Of a stretch of 64,000 nt of DNA, positions 26,467 to 35,071 are shown piece by piece. Every line of letters starts with the position of its first letter. Within the stretch, counting starts at the first letter, position 1. The stretch lies in contig KN805384.1 of assembly GCA_000818945.1 (NCBI GenBank), positions 280,265-344,264 on the forward strand, given 5' to 3'. The position numbers and the translations under genes are program-made. This stretch comes from Schizochytrium sp. CCTCC M209059 (lineage: Eukaryota > Sar > Bigyra > Thraustochytrida > Thraustochytriidae). Below the pieces are notes generated by a model. The model ran no database searches and was not told the origin of the DNA. It saw nothing but the letters and a program-made list of their open reading frames with translations.

Positions 26467-29094
26467 TCACGGCTCATCGACGAGAGGACCAACATCGCGT
26501 GGACTGTCGATTGGGGCGGCAAGGAAGTCATCGTCGAGAGGCCCACGACGGGCTTCCACATCTGCATTGTCATCTTCATGGTGTTGATGCCCATCATCAT
26601 CAATGTCAACGTCAACAATGTGGTGAGAGCGCATGTTAAAGTACAAGTCACGATAGCGCTCGAGGTCTTTGAGGCGTTGCTGCAAACGCTCCCGAGCAGC
26701 AAGGAGCGCGCTCACCTCACGCTGTGAGGCATGATACTTTGCGCGAAGCTCCTTGATGCGGTCCTTGCACTTGGAGAGAGCTTCATGGTAGGCGGCATGT
26801 TTTTTCTCGAGCTTGTCGAGCGCGCGACGGCCCTTTTGCGACTGTGCGACAAGAGTCTCGGCGAGGCGTTGCTTGACATCGTTCTCCTTGTCTCGCGCGA
26901 CGTGGGTCTCGTCCTCTGCGCGCTGCGAGGACTCGGCTAGCGCCGCGCGGAGCCGGGCCTGCTCTTCGAGCTCGATGCGGAGTTCTTGGTCGAGAGCCGA
27001 CAAGCGGCTTTCTGCGCGTTGCGTTCGCTCTTTGGCTTCGCGCGCGTTTTCAAGTGCAGTGCGATGCTTGTCCTGAAGATCGCGATACTCATCTTCGAGT
27101 TCGTTGGCTCGCGTTTCAACCTGCTCGAGCTTGACAGCAAGGACTTTGACGCGTTCGTGCAAGGCTTCCTTCTCCTTAACAGCACGCCGCGCCTCACTTG
27201 CTTGCTGATCGCGCTGCTCACTCAGTCGGTCCCTCGCCTCGGCAAACTCTCGCGCCTGTGACTCGACACGCGCCCGCAGCTCGACAATTTCTTCGTCGAG
27301 GTCCCGGCGCGCGCGCTTTTCGTCTTCAAGCGTAGCGAGAGCCCGATCTCGCGCGCGTTCAATCTCTGCAAGAGCGGAGGAGTGCTGCCCCTCCCGTAAT
27401 TTGTCCTGATCCGAGTGGCGCGCTGCCATGCGTGTGAGCTGCGCCTCGAGACTCTCCACCTGAGCTCGCAACTCGTGGCGTTCACGTTCGGCCTTTGTCG
27501 AAGCCTCGGAAAGTGCGCGAGATCCTCGGGCGCGCTCCTCATCGAGAGCTTTGCCGGCACCTGCTAGCTTTGACTCCAGCTTGGAATTTTCAGCCTGCTG
27601 CTCGACACGAGCAGCATTGGCCTTTTCGAGCGCGTCTTCAAGTCGCCTTCGTTCGCCCTCATGGTGCTCTTGCTGTCGTCGAAATCTGGTGTTTTCAAGT
27701 CGAAGCTCTTTTACCTCGGCCCCGAGTTCGAGACGGGCACGATCTTCCGCAGTAGCGAGCTGGTCGGCGCTGATTCGAGCGCTCTCAAGGTCAGCTCGCG
27801 CCACGACGAGCTGCTCGCGGAGACCATCGCGTTCCGCACGAATTTGCGCTACATCCAGGGCGCGAAGACGCACTTGCTCCTGCTTGCTCGTTTCCTCCGC
27901 CTCGCGCCGAAGACGTGATAGTTGAGCCGCGAGTTCTTCGGTGGCAGCGCGATGTTCAGCCCGGAGAACCTCGCGCTCCTCCTTTTGGTTCAAGGTATAC
28001 TGCTCAAACTCAGTTTTAAGCAGCTCATGTGCATTGTGCTCCTTGGCGAGCGAAGCGCGGAGCTTCTCAATCTCCCGATCACGAGAGTAGACTTGGGCGC
28101 GGTGCGCACCCTCGAGCTCGCGCTGTACCTTTTGTCGGATAATGTTCACGTCTCTCGGCAAGGAGAGCTGTATCTGCAGCTCGGCAAACTCTTCTGCCTT
28201 GACCTCGAGCTGGCGTGCGAGACCCTGTACAATTTCATCTTGTCGGTGTTCGATACGCCTTCGTGTTTCCGCCTCTGCATTCGCCATTTTGCGAGCGTCT
28301 CGGTAGCGTTCGAGCAGCTTTAGATGCTGGTCCTTGAGACGGTCGTAGGCTTCATGTAGCTCGGCGTTTGAATCTTCGACTTTTTGTGAACGAGCGACGA
28401 CCTTAGCCAAGTCCTTGGAAAGCGCTCCGAATTGACTGAGTAGGTCGTCATAGGATCCACTTCCGTCTCCGGCGGCTCGACCCTCTGTCGCGCGTCGCTG
28501 TTGTTCTTTGAGCATTTGCATAAAGCGCTCCTGGTACACGCGATGATTGCTTGTGCGGCCATCGGACCTCCCCGTGTGCGGGCCGCCGCCCGTGGTGCCG
28601 GTCGCCGCACTGCTGCGTGGGGCACCGGTCATAAAGCTGGAGCTCGAGCTCGAGAATCCTGACTCGGTGAAAATCTGGCCTCGGCTTCGATTTGAGCTGG
28701 ACGAGCTAAAGTATTCGTCCCCTACCGCGACAGAAGCGTTGGCGCTGGTGCCTGTCGCTGTAGCTGGATTTCGCGAGCCTCCGTGCTCATCAACGCTCAC
28801 GTCAAAGTGCACGGAATGGTCTCCACCTGCAGTCCCTGAAACATTCCTCGCATCTTCTACGGCGCTGTTTTGCTTGCCGAGATCATCATCTCGATCTTGA
28901 TCCTGGTGCTGTTCCTGGTGCTGTTCCTGGTGCTGCTCCTGGTGCTGGTCCTCGTCGTCCGCCTCATTGTCGGGCTCGAGACCTCGGTGTCGGTTCTCTT
29001 CGGCGCCGCTGTCGTCGAAGTGTTGATCAACTTCCGCATGACCAGAACGAGCATCGGTGTCTCCTCCACCCGCGTCACCTTCGCGGTCGTCCAT
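26467..29094 (-). CDS. Long coiled-coil protein, CEP83-like centriolar candidate
   Basis: An 875-aa protein from ATG at 29094 (MDDREGDAGGG); the frame is open further upstream to 29364, but that part is Arg/Val-rich and repeat-derived, and the acidic N-terminus starts at 29094. Residues 1-210 are acidic, with EQHQ tandem repeats and Ser runs. From about 215 to 835 it is almost continuous heptad-type coiled coil. The spacing of a segment with QLSLPRDVNIIRQKVQREL and a C-terminal LQQRLKDLERYRDLYF recall CEP83/CCDC41, whose C-terminus has a similar QKRLKDIQRRHNEFR. CEP83 is a distal-appendage protein that anchors the mother centriole to membrane for ciliogenesis. Coiled coils give false resemblances, so this is a candidate only. 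It shares a divergent promoter with the TTLL12-like gene. Confidence 0.5.
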   Translation of the reverse strand: MDDREGDAGGGDTDARSGHAEVDQHFDDSGAEENRHRGLEPDNEADDEDQHQEQHQEQHQEQHQDQDRDDDLGKQNSAVEDARNVSGTAGGDHSVHFDVSVDEHGGSRNPATATGTSANASVAVGDEYFSSSSSNRSRGQIFTESGFSSSSSSFMTGAPRSSAATGTTGGGPHTGRSDGRTSNHRVYQERFMQMLKEQQRRATEGRAAGDGSGSYDDLLSQFGALSKDLAKVVARSQKVEDSNAELHEAYDRLKDQHLKLLERYRDARKMANAEAETRRRIEHRQDEIVQGLARQLEVKAEEFAELQIQLSLPRDVNIIRQKVQRELEGAHRAQVYSRDREIEKLRASLAKEHNAHELLKTEFEQYTLNQKEEREVLRAEHRAATEELAAQLSRLRREAEETSKQEQVRLRALDVAQIRAERDGLREQLVVARADLESARISADQLATAEDRARLELGAEVKELRLENTRFRRQQEHHEGERRRLEDALEKANAARVEQQAENSKLESKLAGAGKALDEERARGSRALSEASTKAERERHELRAQVESLEAQLTRMAARHSDQDKLREGQHSSALAEIERARDRALATLEDEKRARRDLDEEIVELRARVESQAREFAEARDRLSEQRDQQASEARRAVKEKEALHERVKVLAVKLEQVETRANELEDEYRDLQDKHRTALENAREAKERTQRAESRLSALDQELRIELEEQARLRAALAESSQRAEDETHVARDKENDVKQRLAETLVAQSQKGRRALDKLEKKHAAYHEALSKCKDRIKELRAKYHASQREVSALLAARERLQQRLKDLERYRDLYFNMRSHHIVDVDIDDDGHQHHEDDNADVEARRGPLDDDFLAAPIDSPRDVGPLVDEP
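28900..28950 (-). repeat. 12-bp in-frame coding repeat (EQHQ)n
   Basis: Four near-perfect 12-bp units inside the CEP83-like gene encode EQHQ-type repeats, ending HQDQDRDDD. Unit length is a multiple of three, so copy changes keep the frame. Confidence 0.9.
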
Positions 29095-29471
29095 GATGTG
29101 CGCACACACAGAGACGCGCACTCTCACCCGCGCGTGGACGTGGGATCCCTTCCCCGCGCCTCGATCTGGTTCAAAGCCGCGATTCGAGTCTGCCTGTTTT
29201 TTTGCTTGCCTAGGTCGGTCGCCACGCCCGTTACGTGCCAAGAGTCCTCGCGCGTACCAGGTGTGCACCAGCTGCGTACGTAGTATACCCACGTATAAAT
29301 GATGCACAAGGTGTAAAAAGGGCTCCCATAGCAATGCGGCGGCGGCGCCAATTCGACGGCGCAATGCTTAAAGTTTGGATGGGCGCCGTGCGCCGCAAAG
29401 GCTGGCGACAGCAGGGGCCGTAGCAGGCCCCCTTGGGATGCATACCCCAGCGTAGAGAGCCTACGTACACG
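29095..29471. promoter_or_regulatory. Divergent promoter between CEP83-like (-) and TTLL12-like (+)
   Basis: A 377-bp space separating two divergent start codons. It contains TACGTA palindromes (29277-29283 region and near 29462), a TATAAA at about 29294 and a GGCGGCGGCGCC stretch. Both flanking genes are plausibly cilium/centriole related, so shared regulation is possible; this is inference from layout. Confidence 0.45.
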
Positions 29472-31136
29472 ATGGAGGCCGCCGCGGCAGCAGAAGAAGG
29501 CCTGACGCTCGCAGAATTTCTCTCGCGGGTGCCCGAGTGCGCCCGAGCAAGTCGTGCACTCGGGCTCCTTCGAGCCGCCGAAGCGGCGTTACAAGAGCAC
29601 GAGGCTACCTTGGACGAATGCGTTGCGCGAAGTGCGGAGCGTGCTTTAGCTCAGAAAAGACAAGACAAGCAGCAGCTGCTGCAGCAGCAGCTGCAGCAGC
29701 AGCTGCAGCCTTCGCACGCGCCACTCGAGAGCACGAGCTGCCTTGCCAGCGTCTCACATTTGGACCAAGCGAAAGAAAACGTCCAGCATGGGGTTGCTCG
29801 AGACAGCGCGCATGACGACGACGAGTTTGAGGACATTAGCATTTTTCTTGATGGTCTTGACGACCCCGAAGAAGCGCAAAATACTAGCGAAAGAACAGAT
29901 CTTAGACCTACGAGAGGAAGAATGCTCGTGCAGGGCGCGGGGCTGGCTGACTCATTCGTCACAGAGACGCGAGATGGCTCATGAGAGGTAATCATAGATG
30001 CAGATGTGGTGGTCAGCAGTGAGAAGCGAGACTGGTTCGAGCGCTGCTTTCAAAATCCTCGCTTTCGCTTCGTAGATATATTTGCGAAGACGCGAAAGGA
30101 TGTGCCTGTTGTGCTGTGGGATTCGCGACACCGTTTTACGCCGCTTGACCGCGATCCATACGGGAGATTACTTCTTGGACACTCCTTTGGACAGTGCGAG
30201 AACTGGCTCACGTGCAAAGACGCCCTTTTGACCATGGTCCAACTCGTGCACGGGCGTGTGCCATGGTTTCCAGACTCATTTCGCATAAGTAAAGACGGAG
30301 GTGAGACTGGGAGTCTTCGAAATCAGTTTCTCGCATTTCTGGGAACTTGGCTGCAGGAGAAGGATACTCCGTGGATCATTAAGCCAGCTTCTGAGGCACG
30401 CAGCAAAGGCATCGTAGCATCAAAACGTCTGCCTGTGCTGCTCAAAGCCATTTACGAGCATGTCCAAGCGGGAGGCGTATGCGTTGCGTGCCGTTACATA
30501 GAGCGCCCTTTGCTTTTGTCCGGCCACAAATTCGACTTGCGTTTCGTTGTGGCGTTGCGAAATGCTTGGCCAATCGAGTTGTTTGTCTATGACTATTTTG
30601 TCGTCAGAAGGGCTGCGACCCCATTTGCTCCCGATAATTTTGAGGATCAACTCCAGCACCTCACAGTCGTGCAATACCTTTTCCGTGACCCCAAGCTAGC
30701 GGGTCCACTTCCGAGGCCGACGCAGGACTTTCCTACGACAGGCGCTGCGATCGCTTGGTTTGAAGAGCATACGGAGTTGAACTTTGACCCAATTATCAGG
30801 GCGTGCTTTGACGTCATTCGCGAATTTTTCCAGTCAGCATGCTATGGCCACATCGGTGACGCGGGCGAGCGGGTTGGTCTTGTGCCAGACGACCGCGTCA
30901 GGGCAGTTTATGGCCTTGACATTTTGCTCCAAGATCAAGGCAATGGGCACGTTCAGCCTGTCTTGCTCGAGTGCAACTACAAGCCCGATAATAGGCGCTT
31001 GTTCCAGCAGCGACCGCGCTTCCTCGACCAGCTCTTTGACGCTCTCTACCCTGGACCTCAAGGTGCAAGCATTGAATATTGCGAGCACCGGTCTTCCGTT
31101 CTCCCAAGCGAGCATGGCGAATTCATACGCCTCTAG
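29472..31136 (+). CDS. TTLL12-like tubulin-tyrosine-ligase-family protein with one in-frame TGA
   Basis: Two open stretches in the same frame: 29472-29981 (170 aa from ATG; coiled, Gln-rich, acidic) and 29985-31136 (383 aa), separated only by a TGA at 29982. The second part is a TTL-type ATP-grasp domain closest in my reading to TTLL12: CENWLTCKDAL, PWFPDSF, PWIIKPASEARSKG, KFDLRFVV, LFVYDYF, and the metal-site motif LLECNYKPD near the end. Its first in-frame ATG (30234) lies after CENWLTCKDAL, so the domain needs an upstream start. Explanations: a short intron covering the TGA (GT...AG pairs that keep frame exist, such as 29854-30003 and 29928-29987, none with a strong consensus), readthrough, assembly error or a broken gene. 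TTLL12 is regarded as a divergent, possibly inactive TTL-family member affecting tubulin modification. Confidence 0.7.
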
Positions 31137-31782
31137 GCAACATCTCTTTTTTGTAAGAATTGAAATGACCTGACAATTTTCGACGGCTTTGCCCGGCAGC
31201 AGTTGCTGCTTTTCTTTTCAATGTCCTCGAAGTAGGGTATGGGCTCCACTATTCTCCGCGAGCACAAGCAGCATCACAAGCCGTTCGTGACATTCCCATT
31301 ACTTCTTGTTGTTGTTATGACAAGCACAAACGTTTATTGTGCGAAGCTGAAAGCAACTCAAGACTTGTCTCTTCTCAGGCTGCCCGTCGCTACTTATGAC
31401 GTTGAAGAGGCAGCCAGGGTCACCATGTGGGCCACTTTTAAGGCTGGCATAAAGAGAGAGAGGCGTCACGGTGGTGGAGTGACTGCAGTGCAACGCTTTT
31501 TCCATCCAGCTTCGTTCGCAGCCATAGCCAAAAACAATCCGACAAGACCAAAGGCGACCGTGAGCAGCGGCGGCGGCGGCGGCGGCGTGCAGCGTGGCGG
31601 TCGGCGGCAGTCGGCGGCAGTCGGTAGCAGTCGGCGGCACTACTCAGTCGGCGGTAGCGACAGCTGTCCGTCTTCTCTGCTGCGACTTCGATTTGGCGCG
31701 AGTCTGCGGTAGGGCGGTAGTTGCAGAGCACGGTGCAGCACCAGCTGCAGCAGACAAGCGCTGCTGCGCCAAGCTAGGCAAG
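31137..31782. other. Spacer and leader upstream of transportin-3-like gene
   Basis: No convincing gene. It ends with GGCGGC repeats (31567-31590) and GTCGGCGGCAGTCGGC words (31597-31660). A 157-codon open frame (31239-31712) crosses these repeats and shows no domain-like sequence. CAGCAGACAAG and AGGCAAG words lie just before the ATG at 31783. Confidence 0.6.
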
Positions 31783-34700
31783 ATGAGCACGCTGGAGGAG
31801 CTCGGGGCGAGGTTCGCCAGCGCATGCGAGGCCGTGCTTGATGGAAAGAACCCAGAGCGACAACGCGAGGCGAATACATGGATGATGGAGTTCCAGAAGC
31901 AATCAGAAGCCTGGTCTGTGGTGGACAAGGTGCTCGAGCAGCCAAACGAACGCGTGAGCGTGGAGATGCAGTTTTTGGCCGCCAAGACCTTTCACACCAA
32001 AATCCGCTACGACTTTATGGACCAGGTCCCCGCATCTGCGCGTCCAGAACTTCGCGAGAAGCTGCTGCAACACCTGGAACGGCATTTTGGCGACCGCAAA
32101 CGCAAGCAAGTGGTCACCACCCAGCTCTCCCTCGCAGTGGCAGCGCTCGCGGTCCAAATGCGAGAGTGGGAGTCCCCCATCAAGGACCTGGCGTCGCGCT
32201 TTGGCAGCGGCGGCGCTTCAGAGTCCGCCCTATGCCTGATTGAGATTCTGCAAATCATACCTGAAGATATGAACTCGCCGCTCTTTGCGATCAGTGAAGA
32301 GCGCCGAAATCAGCTAAGCATGGAAATGTTTGACTGCAGCGCAGACGTGCTTCGTTTTCTCACCGTTTGCGCCGAATCGAGCGGAGCAGACGCCTTTGTG
32401 CAAATGAAGATCCTTAACTGTCTGCGCGAGTGGATCAAGTGCGTCGAGTTTGACGGCTTTGTATTTGCAGAGAGCCCTCTGTTGGCACAGGTCTTCACCA
32501 TCGTCGAGGAATGCTCGGAGCTGGTCGACAGCGCCGTGGACGTTATTATCGAAACTGTGCATACATATTCGAGGTTGGAAAAACCCGAGCACAAGGTTGT
32601 CATGGGCGTTGTGGCCCCAAGAGTTTTTTCTCTGATGCAACTCTACGCGCGGGCTGCCAGCGAGGATGACGATGAAATCTGCACGGGTTTGGCTAAAATA
32701 TTTGCACACACCGCGCGCTCGTACGTCCGTCAACTGCTGCGGCACACTGATCCCGGCACCAGCGACGATGAGCTCTCACGAATTCTTCAGCTTGCGCTGG
32801 CGGGTCCGCAACACACCTCATCCGAGGTTGCGATGGTGACGTGGCATGCGTGGCTGAAAATTCTCGAGGAGATGTGGAACGCGCCACCTCCATCTCGACA
32901 AGATCATGTGAAGAGCATCTTTGCAGAGCGACGCGCCTTCCTTACTCCTTTTCTTGAAGATCTCTTGCGGTGCGGCTTTCGCCATTTGCGGGTCCCGGAC
33001 GATTTGAATGATGCGCACCGAGTCTGTCTGGCCGACCTCAACGAGGAAGTCGCAAACTATCGCAGTGACATCGAGAAGATTGTGGAGCAAGTATCGTCGC
33101 AGCTTTCTGCAGCCTCGGTGCTGACGTTACTCAAACCGCAGCTCGAGGCCGCTGCCCAAGCCCTCGTGGGAATGCAGCAGCGACAGATGCCGATTGGGCG
33201 CGCTTCAGCTTGGTCGCAGGTGGAGGCTTTACTGGATGCAACCATTCCCATTGCTCCTACGGTGTCTCGTGCGAATTCGGACTCGACACCCTCGGTGGCG
33301 ATTGACTTTATCATTCAGGTATGCCTTCGCCTGCCCGACGCCTCGATGCTACTTCGTGAGACCATTTGCTGCGTTTTTGGTGAGTACGCAGATTTCCTGC
33401 ACTTTAATCCGCAAAAGCTCGAGCCAGTCATCAAATATGAGCTCGACACAATCGTCGCTGCGCCCAAGCTCGGATTGGTCGTGTGCAGGGCGATGGAGAA
33501 GCTGGCCGTCGCGTGCCGCGGGGAGCTCCTCGTTGCTGTCCCGCGTATCTTTGAAGTTGCCATCTCCCCGAACAGCGGACTTTCTGACGAAGACCGTGTT
33601 AATCTGCTTGTCACCATTGCTCTTGCGGTGCAGTTTCGCCCGTATGATGAGTGCCTCGAGGCGGTGCGGCACGTGACGCGACACGCGGTCGACACCCTGC
33701 AGCAGGCTGCTCGGACCCTTGAAGCAGGTCAGGATGTGGGAGCTCAGATGCCCGCGATTGTCTTGTCGATCCGCACGATCGATATGTTTATCCGCTATGG
33801 ATGGGTTCCTCCGCGGACGGCACAGAATGAACAACAGAATAACAACTCTTGGCAGTCGACGCCAGCCCCGCCAAGTTTGGTCGTCTTTCAGGAGGTGTGG
33901 CCAGCCCTCTGCGTTGTGGCCGAAGGTCTTTGCACTACCCCTGCGGTGGAGAATCTTGCTGCGTTGTTCAAGGTGGCGCTGCGCGCCTTCAAGTCACACT
34001 TCAAACCTTACTTTGCACCTTTCATGAATTTGATGGTGTCTTGCTTTCGCAGGTCCAAGATGAGCCCCTTTTTGTATGCGACAGGAATTGCGATTGAGAT
34101 CTTCGGCGAGGAAGAGCCTACACATGCGCAAAACTATGCAGCCGTGCTGGGTGCGCTCTCTGAAATTGTCTTTGAGGTACTCAGTGGCCCTGACGCGATG
34201 GAGGGCCACCCAGACCTTGTGGAGGATTACTTTAATGCGCTGGATCGCGGACTTCGCGTTATGCCGATCGAAGTTATTCAAGCACCTTTTTTCCCCGCTG
34301 CCTTTCACTGTGGCGCCGCAGGCGCTGCGTTGAGCCATCGTCGTGCGGGCGAGTCGCTACTTTACTTTATGGAGAGCGTGTTAGAGACAGGTATTCAAAG
34401 GGATGGCCAAATGGCCGTCTATGACCAAACGATCCCTGTCATTCGCCAATGTTTTGCCGACAACGGACAACTCCTCGTGAATAATGTGGTGGCAGGCATT
34501 GCGGGCGGGCTCTCGGCTTCAAGAATTGGGTCCTCTTCGGGAGGATCCTTGTCTATGACGCTTTTCACGGTGAGCAGATTTCTGCGCAACTTGCCAGGCG
34601 CCGACCCATGTGCGTTTTCCAACAGCGTCCGTCATGCCCTGCGGGCGAATTGTCCACACGTTTCACATGACCTCGCGGATGACTTTATCCGCAAGATCTG

Positions 34701-34794
34701 CGACATCAAAAATGACTCGTTCAGATTTCGCGATGCCAATTACGATTTTTCACAGGCTGCGCGGCTCCGTCTGCGACGCACCGTCGACAATTAA
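31783..34794 (+). CDS. TNPO3: Transportin-3 / importin-13-type nuclear transport receptor
   Basis: A 1,003-aa HEAT-repeat karyopherin, the usual length for TNPO3/Mtr10 (about 920-1,000). The ATG at 31783 (context CAAGATG) starts MSTLEELGARFASACEAVLDG, with the importin-beta N-terminal (Ran-binding) region about 25-100: REANTWMMEFQKQSEAW, then QFLAAKTFHTKIRYDF. The C-terminal third carries a TNPO3-like run: SPFLYATGIAIEIFGEEEP, EGHPDLVEDYFNALDRGL, then HRRAGESLLYFMESVLETG. TNPO3 imports SR splicing factors in animals and Mtr10 imports Npl3 in yeast; shuttling depends on Ran-GTP. The frame is open 63 codons upstream, but that is leader repeat. It converges with the zinc finger-WD40 gene. Confidence 0.88.
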   Translation: MSTLEELGARFASACEAVLDGKNPERQREANTWMMEFQKQSEAWSVVDKVLEQPNERVSVEMQFLAAKTFHTKIRYDFMDQVPASARPELREKLLQHLERHFGDRKRKQVVTTQLSLAVAALAVQMREWESPIKDLASRFGSGGASESALCLIEILQIIPEDMNSPLFAISEERRNQLSMEMFDCSADVLRFLTVCAESSGADAFVQMKILNCLREWIKCVEFDGFVFAESPLLAQVFTIVEECSELVDSAVDVIIETVHTYSRLEKPEHKVVMGVVAPRVFSLMQLYARAASEDDDEICTGLAKIFAHTARSYVRQLLRHTDPGTSDDELSRILQLALAGPQHTSSEVAMVTWHAWLKILEEMWNAPPPSRQDHVKSIFAERRAFLTPFLEDLLRCGFRHLRVPDDLNDAHRVCLADLNEEVANYRSDIEKIVEQVSSQLSAASVLTLLKPQLEAAAQALVGMQQRQMPIGRASAWSQVEALLDATIPIAPTVSRANSDSTPSVAIDFIIQVCLRLPDASMLLRETICCVFGEYADFLHFNPQKLEPVIKYELDTIVAAPKLGLVVCRAMEKLAVACRGELLVAVPRIFEVAISPNSGLSDEDRVNLLVTIALAVQFRPYDECLEAVRHVTRHAVDTLQQAARTLEAGQDVGAQMPAIVLSIRTIDMFIRYGWVPPRTAQNEQQNNNSWQSTPAPPSLVVFQEVWPALCVVAEGLCTTPAVENLAALFKVALRAFKSHFKPYFAPFMNLMVSCFRRSKMSPFLYATGIAIEIFGEEEPTHAQNYAAVLGALSEIVFEVLSGPDAMEGHPDLVEDYFNALDRGLRVMPIEVIQAPFFPAAFHCGAAGAALSHRRAGESLLYFMESVLETGIQRDGQMAVYDQTIPVIRQCFADNGQLLVNNVVAGIAGGLSASRIGSSSGGSLSMTLFTVSRFLRNLPGADPCAFSNSVRHALRANCPHVSHDLADDFIRKICDIKNDSFRFRDANYDFSQAARLRLRRTVDN

Positions 34795-35071
34795 GAATGA
34801 ATGAGCAAGTCTAGACGATTTTTTTTTTTCCTTTTCGATTCTGGTAGCCAATAGACAAGCAAGCACATTGAAATACGTGACTCGTTTGGAACTTTACCGT
34901 CTCCATCAGTGCTGATGTCCTCGTCCCTGTTTTTCATTAACGTAAAGGTAAGGTAATGACCATTCCCGCCAAAACAGGATCTAGAATCAAAAGACTAATT
35001 GATGGTGATCGGAGGTTAAGGTAGTGGGCATAGATTGGACAAAGCCTGGGCCAAGGGGGAACTTGCTAGTT

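Noticed and set aside
29321..29334. RFX X-box-like element in the CEP83/TTLL12 divergent promoter
   Set aside because: 11 of 14 matches is within chance for a degenerate motif, and RFX factors are not expected in the inferred lineage; kept only as a remark.
31239..31712. 157-codon open frame before TNPO3-like
   Set aside because: It begins with a hydrophobic stretch like a signal peptide but then enters GGC repeats; no domain, and it overlaps the probable leader of the next gene.
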